Shown here piece by piece: positions 22,024-32,863 of a stretch of 64,000 nucleotides of DNA. The DNA is taken from positions 284,770-348,769 of the forward strand of contig WFMF01000076.1 of assembly GCA_011033025.1 (NCBI GenBank), given 5' to 3'. The position numbers and the translations under genes were made by a program. Position 1 is the first letter of the stretch, and each line of letters begins with the position of its first letter. The DNA comes from Beroe forskalii. Taxonomy: Eukaryota; Ctenophora; Nuda; Beroida; Beroidae. The notes beneath the pieces were generated by a model. The model saw only the letters and a list, made by a program, of their open reading frames with translations. It did no database searches and was not told the origin of the DNA.

Positions 22024-23898
22024 TTACTCCTGTCCAGGCATGGGCGGTAGTCGGGGGCCCCCTACTCGGATACCATTGAAGTGATTGTAGATCAGGGAAA
22101 TGTACGTCATGACGCTCATCCACTCAGGGTTCTTCATGTCCACCATGTCCTCAACGTCCTGAAATCGTATAGTTTTGTAAGGAGTTAGAAGTAGCCGAGT
22201 AGCATGGGCGGAGATAAGGGTAGCAGTATAGGAACAACCAAGTGGCATTGGATAATGGAAATCTTGGTAGTGGACAAAACGACCCAATTCAAATCCCGGT
22301 GAGTGTGCTCCCCAAAATTCGAATGGTATTCATCAAGTGCGTAAAAGCAGCTAAATCTATGTTTATAGCATAATGTAATAATGTATTTATCTTCTCCAGG
22401 GCGGCATAACAACTCTTAAATGTGTTGAATGATCTCTAATGGCCTTTCAACACCTAATTTACTTTTTCACATTGCGCAAATGCAGGTTTAACTTTTATGC
22501 AACTGATTTTAAACTCAGGTTTGGCGTTTACCTGTGTTTAAACTTATAAATCAAGTGGCATAATATAACGAAAAATCGATACCAACAGTCTGAAATTGAG
22601 GCATGAAATATCGAAAAGAACGTATGAAACTTACAAGAAGGGCAGTTACTCCAGCCTTTTCCCCTTCGGTGAAAGCAAGCCGGAAATTGTACTCCTGAAA
22701 AGTGGAAATGTTAGAAAACTGTAGAATATCTAAGAGTGAAGAACCCTTACTATTTTGAAGAATCTGAGGAGTGAAAGGATGAAAATCAAGCAATTCGACT
22801 CATTTTGTGACTCACTCTGTTCTTGGGGTCGAGTGTGTCGTAGGGAATCTGATCTGGAATGAAGTGGTGGAAGAGGGCACAGAACGCCATGCCGTTATTC
22901 CAACTCGAGCTGAAGTTCTTGATTTCCACGTGCTGAAATAAGGAAAGAATTTGAGAAATTTCCTTGTTTCACTGCAATTACAAACAATTTAAATGTTTTC
23001 TCACCTAATCAAATAATTAACAAACATAGCTTTTATTATAACATCATTGGAATTATATAATTAGATGACTTAAAGGTCACGTATTTTTAATGAGAAGGAG
23101 GCTACAGTCATTTTGTTTCATATAAACGTAAACTTTCGCCAAGCTACTTCTGTTTTTCAGGAATGGGCAAGGTATGACAAGCGGCATTTTTGCAAGCATA
23201 TTTGACGGTATGAAATAAATTAGTGTACTCGTAAGGCTGCACTTTGCTATATTTTCTGCAGCTTCATGGGAGCTTTTCGTCTAAAAGTCCAACATAAAAA
23301 CGTAAAACATGTCGGGGATTTTTGATAAAATAGACCAACAAACTTGTGTTTCAAAAATAATATATGCTGCCTGCTGGATGACCAATCAGTAAACCCTATT
23401 CTATTGCTCTATTGGTTCAATTTGATCTCAAAGTTGCATGTCTCCCAGCCTAACCCAGGTATGTCAGGATGGAATATAAGGTAGCGGAAATCTGCCTCAT
23501 TTAAATATTTTGAAAATGTAGCCTAACGCCCCAAGTAGGTCACACAGCCACCCCATGTACAGAAATCACTGGGGATGGCCATCATACTATCATATGACGC
23601 ATGAGTAAGCCCACGGGAATTAAGCCAAGGTTTAAAGAAAGCAACCTCAAAACTGTGATAATTGTACTTACACTGAACAGCTATTCTCACAGCTTATCCC
23701 AACCTACACCGAATAATTAAAAACTGACAGTTGGTGACACTCACCGCTTTGCCCTCCGTCATCCTCTTACACCAGTGTAGAAGAGCCTGTTTCTTGCTCT
23801 GAGCACTGCCCGGCGCTGCAACTGACTGGGCCCGTTTCACAGGGTTCTTGGGGGCCACCGAGTTGATCAGACCCATGAAGCCGCCTCCAGAGTTAGAT
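22024..23898 (-). CDS. Small smoothelin-type calponin-homology (CH) domain protein
   Basis: Four minus-strand exons (23898-23745, 22932-22816, 22694-22635, 22158-22024) join in frame. The encoded single CH domain reads SKKQALLHWCKRMTEGKA, then HVEIKNFSSSWNNGMAFCAL, then LDPKNREYNFRLAF and LLDVEDMV, ending ...YISLIYNHF. The FSSSW, GMAFCAL, DPKNRxxNFxLAF and DVEDMV motifs are those of the smoothelin/EHBP1/cytospin type-2 CH group, whose members associate with actin-based or other cytoskeletal structures. If translation starts at the ATG inside the first exon shown (MGLINSVAPK), the protein is only about 147 residues. That exon begins with one base of a split codon, so further 5' coding exons cannot be excluded. 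The stop is TAA at 22026-22024. Confidence 0.88.
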
Positions 23899-24574
23899 CT
23901 GGGAGGGAGGAGAGTTTTAAGTGGAATGCTTCATTTAATAACTTTGCAAAGGAGTAGCTAGTGAGCACTGCAATGTCGAACTGTTACTATTTCATGATAA
24001 AAATATGAATTCGGCATACTGGAAGTATCACTGGAAGTATCACTCAACAGAATTTTCGAGTAAGGTATCAGATATTTCTGATAGATGAAAGGCGACCTTC
24101 ATATTCCTCAGGAGCTAAGGCGTACGGTGGACCAAATGCTTATTCGATACAGTTCGTTCTTTGCCGAGCAAGTTTGTTTGGAGAAGTTTGATAGCTTCTG
24201 TAACAGAAATATTATGCGTAGAAAGGGAAGGTATGCAATGTCTCGGTACGTCTTCGGCATAGGTATATGGCCCTGAATGTGGACTCCCAACAGAGTCACG
24301 CTGACGCAAGTAGCGCGATGTGACCGGTAGGATATACTAACATTCTTCGTATTTGTATCCAGTCCTACATATTATCGATGCAAAACTGCATATTATGCAA
24401 TTTCATCACATTACTCACTGTGTGTTAGATCATCTACTCATGGCACAATAAGTGCAGTTATCTGATTCGTAGAAGGCGGTGCATTGTTGTGGCATTCTTG
24501 GAATGTCACTGGTGTCATGTTACACTGGGCTGATTAAATCACAAGTGCCACGGAGAAGCTCTTTGGGACATCTG

Positions 24575-24842
24575 TGTGCACTTTACAGCTCTCTGTCCTC
24601 AGTGTGCGCACTGTGCACTGTACAGCTCTCCCTCAAGTTCACAGTATGCGCACTGTGCACTGCTCAGCTCTCTGTCCTCAGTGTGCGCACTGTGCACTGT
24701 ACAGCTCTCCCTCAAGTGCACAGTGTGCGCACTGTGCACTGCTCAGCTCTCTGTCCTCAGTGTGCGCATTGTGCAAACTGATCTGCTCTCTTAGCACAGT
24801 GTGCATTGCACAGCTCTCCTTCCAGCGCACGGTGTGCACCGG
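24575..24842. repeat. GTGCGCACTGTGCACTG minisatellite
   Basis: Alternating units of about 37 and 42 bp built on CAGCTCTC...AGTGTGCGCACTGTGCACTG repeat about seven times, giving a higher-order period near 79 bp. The open frames across it are a consequence of the repeat. Confidence 0.85.
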
Positions 24843-25134
24843 CGCCACCACTTGTTAAATCCTGGAAGTTTAAAGTATTTAGGAGCTCCAGCTAAAAGAA
24901 GATAAAATTATGCAAAATATAATGCGCATAATTATCCATGATAAGACGAAATATTCAGCTTTATTGGATGGATTGTTCTAGAAGGTTAACATTACACATC
25001 ATCGCCTCATTGTATTACACCTCATTATTATCTCATTACCACTGCTTTGTTAAATGGCTCTCTCTGCGTTACACAATAAATTTAGTGTACACTGGTTATG
25101 GCATAATTGCCATGAGTTCTTAGAACTGCTCTCT

Positions 25135-25470
25135 CCTTACCTCGAACAGACAATCAAATCACGTGTATGAGTGGGGTATCTTGACAACGGGCAGTGCACG
25201 TGACGCACACCATTATATATAACAATTAGAGAGCACGGTCACGTGGGCCGGCGGAGCCAATGAAAATATTCTTTGATTCCGGTAGCCAATGAGCGCGCTG
25301 CACATCCTCACTGCCACTGCTCTGTGTGTTGTGGCTAGCGGCCACCTTACTCTACATGATGTCAGAGCGAATCACGGCGCTTCTCACGCGACACGTGATG
25401 TTTGCAACGCGCACGTGGGCGCCTTTAATTACCGATATTATATTAGCTGTGCTATATAGAGCCCCTTCTT
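25135..25470. promoter_or_regulatory. Putative divergent promoter with E-boxes and CCAAT boxes
   Basis: Between a minus-strand TATA (about 25212-25221) and a plus-strand TATATA (25453-25458) lie CACGTG E-boxes at 25160, 25240, 25392 and 25412 and CCAAT motifs near 25256 and 25284. The region is more GC-rich than its flanks. It would drive the CH gene leftward and the plus-strand leader exon ending at 25618 rightward. Confidence 0.5.
25141..25195 (-). other. Possible 5' UTR exon of the CH-domain gene
   Basis: On the minus strand, a TATA-like box (TATATAAT, about 25221-25212) is followed about 70 bases later by a strong donor GTTCGAG|GTAAGG at 25141/25140. A short non-coding first exon of the CH gene spliced to 23898 would fit. 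This is inference only. Confidence 0.35.
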
Positions 25471-25479
25471 TCTGTTTAC

Positions 25480-25618
25480 TTTGTGCCGCTGCCTTTGCTC
25501 ACTGCCGTGTGCTAGTTTGTTGTATCTGAGTGCTTTAACTCGGCGCTGGCAATGGAAGCAAAAGGCATTAGAAAATAAAGAATTTAGAAAGGTTCAGAAG
25601 CACATTGAAACACAGCAG
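25480..25618 (+). other. Candidate plus-strand 5' UTR leader exon
   Basis: Starts about 25 bases after TATATA (25453) and ends at a donor CACAGCAG|GTACG (25618/25619). It has a short upstream ORF (ATG 25552 to TAA 25578), then no in-frame ATG. Its natural partner is the acceptor at 28148, three bases before the ATG of the next gene. The same exon could also serve the acceptors at 32852 or 36289. Inferred from spacing and splice signals only. Confidence 0.4.
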
Positions 25619-26682
25619 GTACGTTGTCAGGCACCAACTGTTTGTTGTATATTCAGGGCATATAGTGAAGTAGAGCTATTTGAAGATGAGCTTTACCTAC
25701 CTTCAATGCTATATTTATACTAGAGCTTTGACTTTTGAGTATCCAAATCCATGGGAATTTGAATTATTCTTCCTATTTGTCTCGTCCCTCCAAACCAAAG
25801 ATTCAAGTGGTGGATTACTTCCACGCGGAAAAGCCACCACGAAATATTGGACAGTTTCTAGATTCTCAGAAAGACATATAGGATTGAATAATCCATACAA
25901 AGGGCAAATTTAGGCTCCATATATAGACCACAAAAGTCTCTTTTTAGTGCTACAAATAACAATCTGTTTTAATTCTAGTGATGTGAATTTGTTTTCCATC
26001 TTCAGTAGCTTTTTGTACTTCAGGAAGGGTTTGCTGAGAATAAATCAGTGTTCAATGATAACATTGATTTTACAGTCTGGTTGAATCATGCCAACCAGTA
26101 AACCAGGTAGACAAGGGGGCCTGAAGGGGGGTCTTTATGCACGATCAACATTCAACACATTGAGTGCATATTATTATGATAATGCCTCAATTTCCATAAC
26201 AGCTGTTCATGTTATAGCTGGTCAATGCCTGGATCGTGAGAATAAGTAGTTTCCTCAGAATAGTAATTCTGAGGGTGGGAGTTGGAAAATATTGGGAGAT
26301 TTCAATATTACCCTGGATGGTTACTATGGTGATGACGTCATTAATCTGAATTTTATGAGTAATTTTTTGTAAAATCCCTAAATATCTTTCGAAATGAATT
26401 TGTCACGTTAGGCAGCTCAGCCTCCTATATCCTATATTCCTATTGACTTCCACCAAGCTGTTGCAAAGATTCTTGGGGATAGAGATTCTTAGTTCTAGTG
26501 ACGACATAATTTTGACTGAACTCAGCTGATAATTAAGGTGGTCTGAGAAGAAGTAATAACATCAGATATCATGAGATAACCTATTTACATTGGACCATCA
26601 GTCAATAGTTCACTTAAGAGTGCAGTTTATAATACGCTCACTTTTGACCTCTGGTATGGCCACATACAACCATGGTGTCTCG

Positions 26683-26814
26683 ACCTTTTGAGGTGTATAA
26701 TGCCGCACTTGGGTACTTTTGTAAGGCAGATTGTATTGAAAGTACTTCGCACACTGTCACATGTGGCAAGAAAGTACCAAGATGCGGCATGATATGCTGT
26801 GCCTCAAAGGTCGC
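26683..26814. repeat. Inverted repeat / hairpin with about 40-base arms
   Basis: The left arm at 26683-26722 (CGACCTTTTGAGG...GCCGCACTTGGGTACTTT) pairs imperfectly with the right arm at 26772-26814 (AAAGTACCAAGATGCGGCAT...CCTCAAAGGTCG). A small foldback element or structured transcript is possible. Confidence 0.65.
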
Positions 26815-26957
26815 AACATCTGGATTCTGGGAAAGTAACTTCAAATTTAAAGCTGGTTGATCACTTTGAGCTTAATGGAGAAGGCATTTAATTGTGCACG
26901 AAACACAAGGTTTAAAAGTGGTGAAAATATTGGGTAAAATTGTGTTGTCAAAATGCT

Positions 26958-27075
26958 GATGCTGCATAGTGCCCAGGTAGAAAGACTCTAATGCAGCAGC
27001 CACTTGCACATATGCAAGTGCCTACTGCTTAGAGTCTTTTTCTGCCTTGTAACACCTGGGCAATGCATGGCATAG
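26958..27075. ncRNA. Pre-miRNA-like hairpin (candidate small RNA or mini-foldback)
   Basis: TGCCCAGGT at 26970 pairs with ACCTGGGCA ending at 27062. Inside, AGAAAGACTCTAA pairs with TTAGAGTCTTTTTCT, and GCACTTGCA-type arms close on a short loop (CACTTGCACATATGCAAGTG). The pairing extends a little beyond with GCTGCAT/ATGCATGGC. A single stem of about 45 bp with small bulges and a tiny loop is the geometry of a miRNA precursor. The strand is unknown because the palindrome folds on both. It lies in the presumed intron between the leader exon and gene 28151. Confidence 0.45.
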
Positions 27076-28150
27076 ACTTGGTCTGGATACCACGATTACT
27101 TTGGGACCTGTTATCTGTTATTTCTTATCTGGACTTGTCCTAATTACGGGGCCATTTGGAGCTGATTTTGAGTCCTTATGTGCAATATCTCCCATGTGTG
27201 GCCTTGGCACAAAAATATTTCGAAATAATAGAGATAATAGAGCTTAGCTTTTATTCCAATTGATTCGTCTCAACAAGTTAAAGGGTTTTTGTCCAAATAT
27301 GATGGAAAATAACTGCAAGTAATGACCAACAAAGTGCATGCCAATGTGGCCAACATTGGAAAAAGTGGTGCTTTCGCTTTGGCCACATTGCCACCCCACA
27401 TTTTGACTAATATTGATGGCTAAACAAAAGTTCATAGATGAATCGGATTCAATTTGACCATTTAAGGCCATGAAACCCATAAACTTGGCCAATTTTTCTT
27501 GTGATTTGCAAAACCAGTCTTCACATTTTTCGTTATATTTCTGCCACTCCTCAATAAATAAAATTCTAAAAAGGATTAGGATTCATGCTAGATACATGAA
27601 TTTTGCAACTATTGAATTGGTAGATTTTTGATATTCTCTGCAGGCTGATCATTTCAGTGTATTTGTTGGTCAAGTTATGACCATGTGAAACACACATGGT
27701 TTTTCTTGCATGGTGCTGGCCTATCTTGGAAGGCCACAATCTAGGAGATTTTAGCATGTCTAAGGACTTGCTAAAATCTTTAATAATCACAATTTTTGCT
27801 CTAAGTTTCTAAGACCTCACATGGGTACTATATGCTGCATCCCATTTCAACGCCCAACCGTGCACTGTTAAGACACTATTTATTTATTTATTTGTTTATT
27901 GCTTGCTTATTTAATTTGTTTATTGGTTGCAGGGGGCTTTGGAGCGCAGCCAATAGGTTTAGAAGGTCATTTTGTACCTAAAATTGCTGTGAAATTGAAT
28001 TTGTCCATCTTTCTTGGCAAACATTTCTGCTAGGATCCTCAAAATTTCGCTTACTACCAGTAACCACAGTCAAATTTTTCCAGACTTTTGCCCACCCTTT
28101 TTATAAAATTTATATGTCAATCTTAACTTATTAAACATTCTCTATAGGTC

Positions 28151-30800
28151 ATGGAAAAGAAGCGGGAAAGAAGCTATGAGGGACCTGACTGTGCCCATTT
28201 GAAACGTTTGAGGTATGTACCTATGTATGGGGATTTGTTTATCTGTCAGACTTACCTACAAACCTATAATACTCACTGGATTAAATTAAGTATTATAAAA
28301 TCAAGACCATTATTTGTGTTCAATGTAATGTGATCAACAGAAACTCAAGAATATTTTATTCATAGTATTGTTACTACTTTATAGAACCCTCTGACGTTTT
28401 CATGCGGGTCTATAATGCATATGTGTGCAGACCACTCAATTGACAGAGGCCTGGATAAAGATGCACGGATTTCCTCTGCGCGCTTCAACTTTCTATACAA
28501 ATTCTGTCAAAAGCACACAATTTTTGTGTGTCTCTATAGAGCCCTTTTTCAATCAAGCGGTCTGCACACATATGGGTAATACATAAACACTTGCCTGATT
28601 GGGTCCATATTGGATTAGACCCTCGCCCTACGGGCTTGGGCCAAAACTGGATACATCCCTCGGGCAGTATACCAAAATGGACCCGAAGGCGTGTGTCTAT
28701 GTATTTTATAGTTTCCAATAATCTGTGTTGTGACAGCCATTTTGTGTCACTACTACTGGCTACCAAACGACCGGTTACCGTTTTTCAATAAATCCGGTTA
28801 CGGTTTCGGATTCGGTTCGCTGAAAACGCCAGTTAACCGGTATTTCGGTTTCGGTTCCGTTAACCGACCGATTTCACCAAACGGTTAATTGCGAAATCAA
28901 AATATTCGGTTATGGTTTCGGTTTCGGTCGGCTGAAAACGCCCTGTTAACCCGTATTTCGGTTTCGGTTCGGTTATCCGGTCGTTTCCTGGCAGGCAAAA
29001 TGCAGAGCTTTATTCTCGCCAAAAACTTGCAAGTTTTAAATGGAAATTGTAAGTCGCAAATGAAATGCACAGGATAACTAACTTGCATGTAAAATTCACT
29101 TGTCCTGATTTCAATAAATTTGATGCAAATTATGAGTTTTATTTATCAAAATTTTCATGATAATGCTAACAAACCTATTGTTTTTCAGGCAAGACTCTGG
29201 ATATTCCTCCCTCCAGGGTTCACCTCCTCATACAAGTGAGGCTTCAGACGATGAAGCGGAGTGGATTAATCCAGACAGCTTTTTTGCAGCAGCTACCAAT
29301 TCTACATCATTTTCTCCAGATTCAGATTATGATGATAACATACTACCTCCTACAAGTGAGGCTTCATTGGACGAAGTGGATTCGACCTATCAATACAGTT
29401 ATTCTGCAGATGCTACCAATTCTACATCATTCTCTCCAGATGATGCCATACCACCTCATACAAGTGAGGCTTCGGATGAAGCAGAGTGGACCAATCTAGA
29501 CAGTTATTTTGCAGGGGCTACCAATTCTAAATCTTTGTTTGCTGAATTATTTGAAGATACAATTCCTGATTTTCATCCTCTGGATTGGACCAATCAAGAC
29601 AGTTATTTTGCAGGGGCTACCAATTCTACATATTTGTTTCCTGAATTATTTGAAGAAACCGTTTCTGACTTTCCTATCGATGAAAATCAAGATCTCCTTA
29701 AGGAAATCAACTTGAATAATGAAAGGGTTGGCAGGGTCAACGAAAAAAGCAATTCAGTTTCTTCATCTTTAGGAGCCACCAAAATTTATTTTGATGAACA
29801 GTCTAGAGTCGCCAACTCTGAGTGCACAAAAGGCAATGTGCCTCAGATTTCTGAGTTTTTTGAAAACATTGCTTCAACTGAGCCTCCAATTGCTACTGAT
29901 GTCTCTTCTGGGGACACTAGTTCTGACCAGAATGAAGGCCCGATATCTAAAGATTTCACTGTGGGAGTTACCAATTATTGCAAAAACACAGTAGGGAAGG
30001 AGCTACAGGAGTTCCAAACACTCCCTGAGCTTACCAGCTCTATTGAAGGAAGCAGTCAAAATGCATCATCACAGCATGTTGGTCCAAACTTATTAGATTT
30101 GTTGGATGACAGTGTACCCATGGAAGAATTCGATAACAAGATGGATGGAATATTGAGCTGTCAACATGCTGAAACTTTCAGTGACCTAAGTTCCCTGAAT
30201 GAATCAGAAAGTGATGCTGCACCCTCACATCACTACTTCAAAGATGCTCACTTCTCTGGAAAGTTCAAGATTGACAATCAGGCCACTGGAAAATCTCATA
30301 CAAAATCATTCGATGAGATAATTGAACTTGATTATGAAAAGTTGATTGCCAATAAAGCCATCACAAAGCTTCCTATGAGCAAGCTAACAAAGGAAAAACT
30401 GAAAGGCATCGACATCAGTAAAAAGCGATCTGTTGTTGCATGTGAGAATGTGATTCGAGGCTTGGCACTTCAAGAAAAATGGATTGAACTAGAAGCCCAA
30501 GTCTCATTGGACGCCAAAAAACGAAATAATATGTTTTCAAACTTTCAGAGAACAGACAGAAAACAAGGAGCTGGCGAGAAGCTGTACCAGGACTTCATGA
30601 TCAAATATGAACTTGAAAAAGTGAGCTCATACCAGGAAATTGAAGAAAAATGTGAGAAATCATTTGTCATTTTTGGAAAAGATGGACATGTCAATTACCT
30701 TTCTAAACTTGCAATAAAAAATAACACAGCTTTTTTCTTTAACAATGGGGAGCAGATGTTTCTTATTAAAAATTTTAAAGGATTTTGCCGCATTAATTAA
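28151..30800 (+). CDS. Unrecognised acidic repeat protein with novel C-terminal domain (paralogue A)
   Basis: Two exons (28148-28212 and 29189-30800, AG/G phase) give 557 residues starting MEKKRERSYEGPDC. The N-terminal half is acidic and Ser/Thr-rich and carries about four imperfect repeats with the core (T)NxDSYFAGATNSTSF and the linker PPHTSEAS. The C-terminal 130 or so residues form a domain shared with the next gene, including ALQEKWIELE, NNMFSNFQRTDR, YELEKVSSYQEIEEK and FGKDGHVNYLS. I do not recognise the family. A DSGYSS sequence straight after the exon junction fits a beta-TrCP-type phosphodegron pattern. The ATG lies three bases after the acceptor CTCTATAG. The polyadenylation signal at 30958 sits in a hairpin. 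Confidence 0.72.
28418..28574. mobile_element. Small foldback element, TGTGTGCAGACC family (copy 1)
   Basis: Starts CATATGTGTGCAGACC and ends GGTCTGCACACATATG; the terminal inverted repeats are about 20-25 bp. It is non-coding and MITE-like, in the intron of paralogue A. The internal part matches copy 2 (32589-32727) on the opposite strand: both contain GATTTCCTCTGCGC and TTCTGTCAAAAGCACA on the same relative strand. Confidence 0.78.
28789..28990. repeat. GGTTTCGGTTTCGG-type repeat, two units
   Basis: A unit of about 125 bp built of TTCGGTTTCGGTT and GCTGAAAACGCC...GTTAACC is present almost twice. Non-coding and in the intron of paralogue A. Confidence 0.7.
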
Positions 30801-30918
30801 GTTTAATGTTATGATGTAAGTGTGACTTTCAGTACAATTGCACAGCTCAATATATTTCAATATTTCAATGTAACTTGTGTTCTAAAAATCGAAATATGGT
30901 GAGGCACACAATTGTACT

Positions 30919-30992
30919 GAACCTAGAAACATTCCAAATTTGGTACTTTCTAGGTTCAATAAAAAGTACCAAATTTGGAATTTTTCTAGATT
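30919..30992 (+). terminator. Polyadenylation signal within a strong hairpin
   Basis: AATAAA at 30958-30963 lies in the loop between ATTCCAAATTTGGTACTTT and AAAGTACCAAATTTGGAAT. An additional inner palindrome is GAACCTAGAAA...TTTCTAGGTTC. It is 158 bases after the stop of paralogue A and is its likely 3' end signal. Confidence 0.5.
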
Positions 30993-32588
30993 CTGCACTG
31001 TTAAGTATCTATCACACAGCTGAATTGTGTTGAATTATTTATCGTGCTGTATAAATGTTAGGTATTGGCCGATTTTCTGTGATGAATTGGATGTACATCA
31101 ATTTCTCGTATTATTAGAAAATCAAAATTTATTTAGCTTTATAGAATGTAAAATATGAGTTTTGATTGAGGACTAATTTATTCAAAACTTTTAATTTATT
31201 ATTTTTCAGTGATTATGTTATGAAATCCTTTCTCATTGTGTCATCTGTTCAATTTTTCGTGGAAGGTTTGGGGGCAAGTCTGATTTTGGGCAATCATGTC
31301 CTTTGTCCATATTACCCTCATTTTCAGGAAAATGGTTAAAAATTGCATTACCCAAAATTAGACAAAATTGGATATGTTCACAAAAAAATATTATAACTTC
31401 GTTACAGATCTGCATAATCTTCTTTGATCCATCATTTATTTTATTTCCACTAAAAGTGGGAGTTCTTAGCACAAAGATTAGGGAAAATGCTCATCAGGGT
31501 TTCTTCTGTCGATATAACCCTGAACATATTTTCACGCTCTTATTGGGCCCTAATTCTGGTAAATTCAACACGGGATCTTGCTTTAGGTTTCCATGGGTCT
31601 TAGACCCAGCCAAGTACCTACCTCTTATTTGCCTTAATTGGGCAAGAAAATATGTCCAATATTGTCCTCTTATGTCCTATCAAAATTGGACAAAATTTCG
31701 TTGCCCAAAATTGCCCTAACATTGCATAGAGATATAAAGTATAGTAGTATGATGTAGAGATGTAGAATTAATTTTCTGTTTACACAAACCATTAGTTCTC
31801 ATAGATCATTTCATGCATTTTAATTTATTATGAGAGGAAGCTAGAAAACATTGATTGTTGATTTAGATACATGATTAATACATTAGGATAATAACTATAT
31901 TCATCAATTGTGTAACTGTGTATTTTGGATCTGACATATTATGAGAGTTGATTGTTTTATTGTTTTCATGTTAATGGCATTAACTGTATGATCAATTCTA
32001 TAATACATTGAATACTTGAATATCAAAAATATAAACTGGATGTTGGCTACATACCTTACAAGACAAAATAACATGGGACATTAATTCCGGGGATCGAAAT
32101 TTTGGGAGTTCGAAAATATGAGGGTTTTTTTTTCAAAAATCCCCAAATTTTGTACCCCAAATTAAATTAGGGGATTTTCGCCTTTTTTCAAATTCGAAAA
32201 AAATAAGGTAACTTTTGGGAATAAATCAGAACTTCAGAAAGGCCAATATCACTGAGGTGATCGAAGTAGTAGAATTTCCGGTACATTACCCCTTTTATTG
32301 AGTCGAGTGTAGAAGGTTTTATTTGGAATTAAGATATTTTTAACTCTTCTGCACTGATATAATTATTAAAATTTCACTGGGAATTCCATATTTTATGTTG
32401 TTAGTCCAATCACAAACCCGCAATTAACTAATTTGGGTGAAATTATTTTGGGGATCGAAATTTTGGGGGTACAAAAATATGGGGATTTTTTCGAAAAATC
32501 CCCAAATTTCGTACCTTTTAAATATGTCTCGTAAGGTAACTCAAAGTATCTTTTTGATCATAAATATTGAATAAAACTGGAATCTTAC
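30993..32588. other. Intergenic DNA with diverged repeats
   Basis: No exon recognised. There is a repeated palindromic motif starting GGGGATCGAAATTTTGGG and closing with TCCCCAAAT at 32089-32165 and 32453-32520. An open frame near 31303-31719 looks like repeat sequence (GGGCAA/TTGCCC-rich) rather than a gene. Confidence 0.4.
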
Positions 32589-32727
32589 CCATATGTGTGC
32601 AGACTGCTCGATTGAAAAAGGCCTCGATGTGCTTTTGACAGAATTTATATAGAAAGTTGAAGTGCGCAGAGGAAATCCGAGCATCTTTATCAAGGCCTCT
32701 GTCAATCCAGTGGTCTGCACACATATA
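32589..32727. mobile_element. Small foldback element, TGTGTGCAGACC family (copy 2)
   Basis: Same terminal inverted repeats as the copy at 28418 and roughly 80-85% alike by eye when reverse complemented. It lies about 130 bp upstream of the first exon of paralogue B. Confidence 0.78.
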
Positions 32728-32863
32728 CGTTATATTATGTCATGTATATTGTACAATTAAGCATGGCTGTAGCGTTTTTCATGAAGTTCTACTTTTCAAT
32801 TTGAATCCTTAATAATTAATTATCCTCATGTAATTCTAAAATTTGAGTTAGGTCAAGGAAAGG

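Noticed and set aside
31303..31719. Open frame of 138 codons between the two paralogues
   Set aside because: Low-complexity repeat-like sequence (GGGCAA/TTGCCC), no domain and no splice context.
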